Origin: an uncultured Bacteroidaceae bacterium
GTDB lineage: Bacteria > Bacteroidota > Bacteroidia > Bacteroidales > Bacteroidaceae
Direction of reading: 5' to 3'
NCBI GenBank assembly: GCA_934394435.1
Contig: CAKRRN010000001.1
Span: forward strand, 186,001-250,000
DNA: 64,000 bases
Within the stretch, counting starts at the first letter, position 1; the number at the start of each line of letters is the position of its first letter. The translations under genes were made by a program, and so were the position numbers. This document shows positions 60,822 to 64,000 of the stretch, one piece after another. The notes under the pieces were generated by a model. It made no database searches. It saw only the letters and a program-made list of their open reading frames with translations, and was not told the origin of the DNA.

Positions 60822-61679
60822 TTATTGGTTGATGCGTCGTAACCATTCTGCCAGTTCTGGTTTCCATAAATCTTTCCATGTAAACCACTCTTGATAACAC
60901 CATCCGTGTCCTCCGTCTGGATAAATGTGCATTACCACAGATACGCCTTTATCATTGAGTGCCTGGGCATACTCTAATGTATTGCGTAGTGGAACAACGT
61001 TGTCATTCGAACTATGCATTATGAAGGCAGGCGGAGTTTGGCTCGTCACTTGCTTCTCGTTGCTGTATAAGTCTACTAACTCTTGTGAGGGGTTCTTACC
61101 CAGTAGGTTGTCGCGGCTACCTTGATGTGTGAATGATGCGTCCATGGTAATCACTGGGTAAAAAAGGATTTGGAAGTCAGGACGGTTTTCTGCGTTTGTG
61201 AAATGTGTGGCAGCTGTTGACGCCAGGTGTCCTCCTGCGCTACAACCTTGTATTCCGAGTTTGTTGAATCCCCATTCGTTAGCATGCTGCCGCATCAGAT
61301 GCATAGCTTGGTGTACATCTTCGAGTGGAACTTGGTGATGGGTGTTAGGCAAACGGTATTTCAGCACAGCATAGGTGATACCCTGATTAAGATACCACTG
61401 CGCCATCCATCGTCCTTCGGGCTGGTACCAAACATCGTAGTAGCCTCCTCCTGGACAGGCAAGGATTGCAAGTCCGCAAGGTTTCTTGGGTACGTAGACC
61501 GTCAGTGTGGGTATTGTGACCTTGTTGCTATGTTGGCCATCATCGAATTCCTGCTCTGTAATACCATTTGCTGTGGGAGGCTTGGTGCCTTCCCAAATTT
61601 TTGTTTCCCAAGTTGGGTTTTGTGCGTGTACGGTGATGGCTGCAATCGCCATCATCGTCATAAATATTATTCTCTTCAT
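60822..61679 (-). CDS. Secreted carbohydrate acetylesterase-like alpha/beta hydrolase
   Basis: 285 residues, signal peptide to Q20. Oxyanion region CPGGGY (75-80), nucleophile S147 in GCSAGGH (145-151), acid/histidine end in SNDNVVP and DGGHGW. This matches the BD-FAE/xylan-acetylesterase type of Bacteroidetes polysaccharide-utilisation loci. It likely removes acetyl or feruloyl esters from plant polysaccharide. First gene of the three-gene minus operon; its -7 box lies about 30 bp upstream and diverges from the deacetylase-like gene. Confidence 0.88.
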   Translation of the reverse strand: MKRIIFMTMMAIAAITVHAQNPTWETKIWEGTKPPTANGITEQEFDDGQHSNKVTIPTLTVYVPKKPCGLAILACPGGGYYDVWYQPEGRWMAQWYLNQGITYAVLKYRLPNTHHQVPLEDVHQAMHLMRQHANEWGFNKLGIQGCSAGGHLASTAATHFTNAENRPDFQILFYPVITMDASFTHQGSRDNLLGKNPSQELVDLYSNEKQVTSQTPPAFIMHSSNDNVVPLRNTLEYAQALNDKGVSVVMHIYPDGGHGWCYQEWFTWKDLWKPELAEWLRRINQ

Positions 61680-61710
61680 AATAACGGATTTTTGTATAGA
61701 TAATCTTGTA

Positions 61711-61718
61711 CAAAGTTA
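61711..61718 (-). promoter_or_regulatory. Promoter -7 box for the acetylesterase operon
   Basis: TAACTTTG on the minus strand, 31 bp before the ATG at 61679. No clear -33. Confidence 0.6.
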
Positions 61719-61813
61719 ACAATAATATTCTTTATTTACCCTCTGAATGCTTAAAACCTTGTGACAAAATGCGTTTTTGGAGATTGTAATTGTAAATAGC
61801 TGGTATGAAGAGG

Positions 61814-61843
61814 TTGGTAGATTGCAGAAAAATGCTAACTTCG
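61814..61843 (+). promoter_or_regulatory. Promoter of the deacetylase-like gene
   Basis: TTG (61814-61816), 19-bp spacer, then TAACTTCG (61836-61843), one mismatch to the -7 consensus. It lies downstream of the first in-frame ATG (61805) and so supports the start at 61877. Confidence 0.6.
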
Positions 61844-61876
61844 CAAGGGAAGAAAAAACTATCTGAAAACTTGCAT

Positions 61877-63544
61877 ATGAAAAGAGCCTTTGCATGGACT
61901 GGCTTCCTCGTTGTGTTAGCCTCTGTCTTTTCTTGTTTTACCGCTACGGCAAACAAAAGAGTCCCTCGCGTGGTGAATTTTGTTAATTTTATACGTGCGT
62001 GTGAACCACGCATTCCTGACCGAATTACACCCAAGGTGCTTTTTGAGACGGTGAAGAGTGAGGCAGATGCCTTGCATAAGTATGGATTTAGGGGGACGTG
62101 GCTTCTGCAATATGATGCTCTTATAATGCCAGAGTATCAGCAGATGATGAAAGAAGAGCTTGCTCATGGATGTGAGGTTGGTGGCTGGTGGGAGATTACA
62201 GAGCCACATGTGAAAGCTGCGGGAATCAAGTGGAGAGGGCGTTATCCATGGGACTGGCATTCGGATAAAGGTTTCTCAGTGGGGTATACTCCTGTGGAAA
62301 GAGAGAAACTCGTAGATGTATACATGGCTGAGTTTAAACGGTTGTTTGGTGAGTACCCACACAGTATCGGGTCTTGGTTCATAGATGCTCACTCGCTTGC
62401 ATATATGCATGATAAGTATGGTGTGGAAGGCAGTTGTATGTGTCGTGACCAAGTAGGCACTGACGGCTATACGCTTTGGGGAGGCTATTGGCATGGAGCT
62501 TACTATCCTTCGCGTAAGAATATGTATATGCCTGCGCAAACGAAGGAGGAGCAGATAGACTTGCCCGTGTTTCGAATGTTGGGGAGTGACCCGCTCTACC
62601 AGTATAGTGCAGGAGTCGGAGGAGCCGTACAGAGTGTGTGCACGATGGAACCTACCTATATCAATGCGCAGGATAGCACTTGGGTGGCATGGTATTTGCG
62701 CTGTCAGACCGAGGATCCTGCTTTGGGCTACACTTATTTCCAGGCTGGTCAGGAGAATTCCTTTACGTGGGAGGTCTTTCATAAAGGCTATGAGGTGCAG
62801 CTTCCTCAAATAAGGAGACTTGCCGATGAAGGAAAGCTGCGAGTGGAGACCTTGTTGGAAAGCGCGCGTTCGTTCAGAAAGAAATACCATGTGACGCCTC
62901 CGACAGCGTGTTCCGCACTAAGAGATTATACTTCTAATGAAGGAAAGACTGTATGGTTTAATAGCCGATTCTATCGCGCCAATATTTTATGGGAAGGCGA
63001 TAGAATGGGCATTCGTGATATTCATCTGTTTCGCGAGCAGGCTGTCTCCTCATATCTTCGTGAAGTGTGTACCAGTAACCAGTGTGTCTATATGACTCTT
63101 CCCTTGGTGGATGGATGTCTGTGGAGTTCTGCTGAAAAAATGGCAAGCATGAGGCTTATGCTGCGTACTGCGTCTGGAGATTGGACGGAATTGAATGGGG
63201 CAGCCCCGAAGATAACCAGTAGGAAGGGTGTCGTAAAAGTACTTTGGCCACTGACCTCTGTGGAGGGGAAGTTCTTTGTCACTATGGATGAGAGGGGAAT
63301 GCAGTTAAGTTGCAGCAATAGAGATTTGGAATGGTGTCTGCAACTGGATGTTGCATCAAAGGCTAAACTTCCCTTTGAAAAGATTGAGCGAAATAAAATC
63401 TATGGCTCTCAAAGTGGATTCTCTTATCATACCAGTTTGATTTCTGGTTGTGCAGAAGATCTTCGCTCAGAGTCTGATACTCATGTGTTACGGCTCACTC
63501 CAGAGAAAGGAAAGGTGACTTTAGATTTCTCTGAAGCAAAGTAA
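61877..63544 (+). CDS. Secreted protein with a deacetylase-like N-terminal region
   Basis: 555 residues from the ATG at 61877 (MKRAFAWTGFLVVLASVFSC). An in-frame ATG at 61805 would precede the promoter and add a charged stretch. After the signal sequence, YGFRGTWLLQYDALIMPEYQ and HGCEVGGWWEITEPH resemble the NodB/polysaccharide-deacetylase barrel (gx-TWLL, H/E-xG layout), with SWFIDAHS further on. A beta-rich C-terminal half follows. I do not recognise a defined family; it may be a deacetylase-like hydrolase or an inactive relative. First of two plus-strand genes with the GH78 gene. Confidence 0.6.
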   Translation: MKRAFAWTGFLVVLASVFSCFTATANKRVPRVVNFVNFIRACEPRIPDRITPKVLFETVKSEADALHKYGFRGTWLLQYDALIMPEYQQMMKEELAHGCEVGGWWEITEPHVKAAGIKWRGRYPWDWHSDKGFSVGYTPVEREKLVDVYMAEFKRLFGEYPHSIGSWFIDAHSLAYMHDKYGVEGSCMCRDQVGTDGYTLWGGYWHGAYYPSRKNMYMPAQTKEEQIDLPVFRMLGSDPLYQYSAGVGGAVQSVCTMEPTYINAQDSTWVAWYLRCQTEDPALGYTYFQAGQENSFTWEVFHKGYEVQLPQIRRLADEGKLRVETLLESARSFRKKYHVTPPTACSALRDYTSNEGKTVWFNSRFYRANILWEGDRMGIRDIHLFREQAVSSYLREVCTSNQCVYMTLPLVDGCLWSSAEKMASMRLMLRTASGDWTELNGAAPKITSRKGVVKVLWPLTSVEGKFFVTMDERGMQLSCSNRDLEWCLQLDVASKAKLPFEKIERNKIYGSQSGFSYHTSLISGCAEDLRSESDTHVLRLTPEKGKVTLDFSEAK

Positions 63545-63615
63545 GAAAGCATCGTGTTTTGAACCTTGCTTTTGATAAATGTAAATCATAGATGTATATA
63601 AATGAGCAAAATATA

Positions 63616-64000
63616 ATGAAGAAGGTATTCTTGACTTTGTCAACATTGGTATTGTCTCTCCTGTCTGCATCTGCATCTGCGGATTTTAAGTTAATGGCAT
63701 GGACTGAACATTTGGAGAATCCGCTGGGAGTGGACGTCCAACATCCTCGTTTCTCCTGGATGCCTGATAGTACTTGTGAGGCACGCAAGCAAATGTCATG
63801 GCATTTGGTAGTGGCTCTCGATTCGATTTCTGCATTGCAGATGCATGGAAACTTGGTGAGTGACAGACGTGTGCAAGACGATTGTGTGCTGACACGTTAT
63901 GAGGGTGCCCCTCTGAAGCCACGTACGAAATACTACTGGCGTGTAGTGAGTGATTATGGAGATAAAAAAGGTGATAGTGGCGTGCAGACCTTTGAAACAG
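63616..64000 (+). CDS. GH78 alpha-L-rhamnosidase, N-terminal fragment
   Basis: 128 residues are visible; the gene runs off the window. The signal peptide (MKKVFLTLSTLVLSLLSASA) is followed by HLENPLGVDVQHPRFSWMP and a fibronectin-like domain ending PRTKYYWRVVSDYG, the standard N-terminus of Bacteroidetes GH78 enzymes. These release terminal alpha-L-rhamnose from plant glycans such as rhamnogalacturonan or arabinogalactan side chains, or from flavonoid glycosides. It starts 71 bp after the deacetylase-like gene. The catalytic barrel lies outside the window, so activity cannot be confirmed. Confidence 0.85.
   Translation, partial: MKKVFLTLSTLVLSLLSASASADFKLMAWTEHLENPLGVDVQHPRFSWMPDSTCEARKQMSWHLVVALDSISALQMHGNLVSDRRVQDDCVLTRYEGAPLKPRTKYYWRVVSDYGDKKGDSGVQTFET

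Overview
The window looks like chromosomal DNA from a Bacteroidales bacterium, most likely Prevotellaceae or a close relative. The evidence is Bacteroidetes-type -7 promoter boxes (TAnnTTTG, here mostly TA[T/C]CTTTGC), little Shine-Dalgarno signal, family-typical genes (RibBA fusion, PorT-family protein, DUF5020, DUF3109, CotH and fasciclin surface proteins, GxGYxYP hydrolase), and several large secreted proteins whose C-termini read like type IX secretion (T9SS) sorting tails. I found no tRNA, rRNA, CRISPR array, integrase or intact insertion sequence.

Layout. 1-3014 (+): end of an LptF/G permease, ribBA and a class I aminotransferase. 3239-3958 (-): PorT-family protein. 4121-4285 (+): a 54-residue 2[4Fe-4S] ferredoxin with a strong terminator. 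4422-6050 (-): a 5'-nucleotidase split into two genes. 6262-6630 (+): rplS with a structured leader. 6706-7404: a repeat-rich non-coding block. 7482-14388 (+): GH27 alpha-galactosidase and a 1522-residue secreted protein. 14625-18325 (+): gdhA, a small membrane protein and typA/bipA. 18473-22245 (+): a GH71/GH99-like protein coupled to a phosphoesterase/beta-propeller protein. 22189-30910 (-): rmlA, rmlD, rmlB, an MG2/plug-like protein, an anomeric sugar kinase-like protein and nhaA. 31629-43015 (+): a surface cluster of a CotH-like kinase with discoidin and Big2 domains, a 1643-residue protein built of three 303-residue repeats, and a fasciclin lipoprotein. 43614-45745 (-): nucleobase permease and Tsx-like outer-membrane channel. 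45854-47351: nitroreductase (-) and SpoU methyltransferase (+). 47344-53020 (-): signal peptidase I, O-antigen-ligase-like/TPR protein, transglutaminase-like lipoprotein and esterase. 53208-55956 (+): a small secreted protein and a GxGYxYP-family hydrolase. 56472-57763 (-): SIMPL and DUF3109 proteins. 57940-64000: a divergent carbohydrate-active cluster (six-hairpin glycosidase, endonuclease/phosphatase-fold protein and acetylesterase on -, a deacetylase-like protein and a truncated GH78 rhamnosidase on +).

How it fits together. Housekeeping genes alternate with secreted glycan-degrading enzymes. The surface proteins share modules: discoidin-like units, GLUG-like strands, a helical module marked by a YPNGSYxYI motif, and a CTD-like tail. 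The most unusual element is the CotH-kinase/giant-repeat/fasciclin cluster at 31.6-43.0 kb, which could be a cell-surface system with extracellular phosphorylation; that role is inference. The non-coding blocks hold dispersed repeats, a 49-nt near-perfect palindrome and a phased array of GTATC-N4-GATAC palindromes that coding does not explain.
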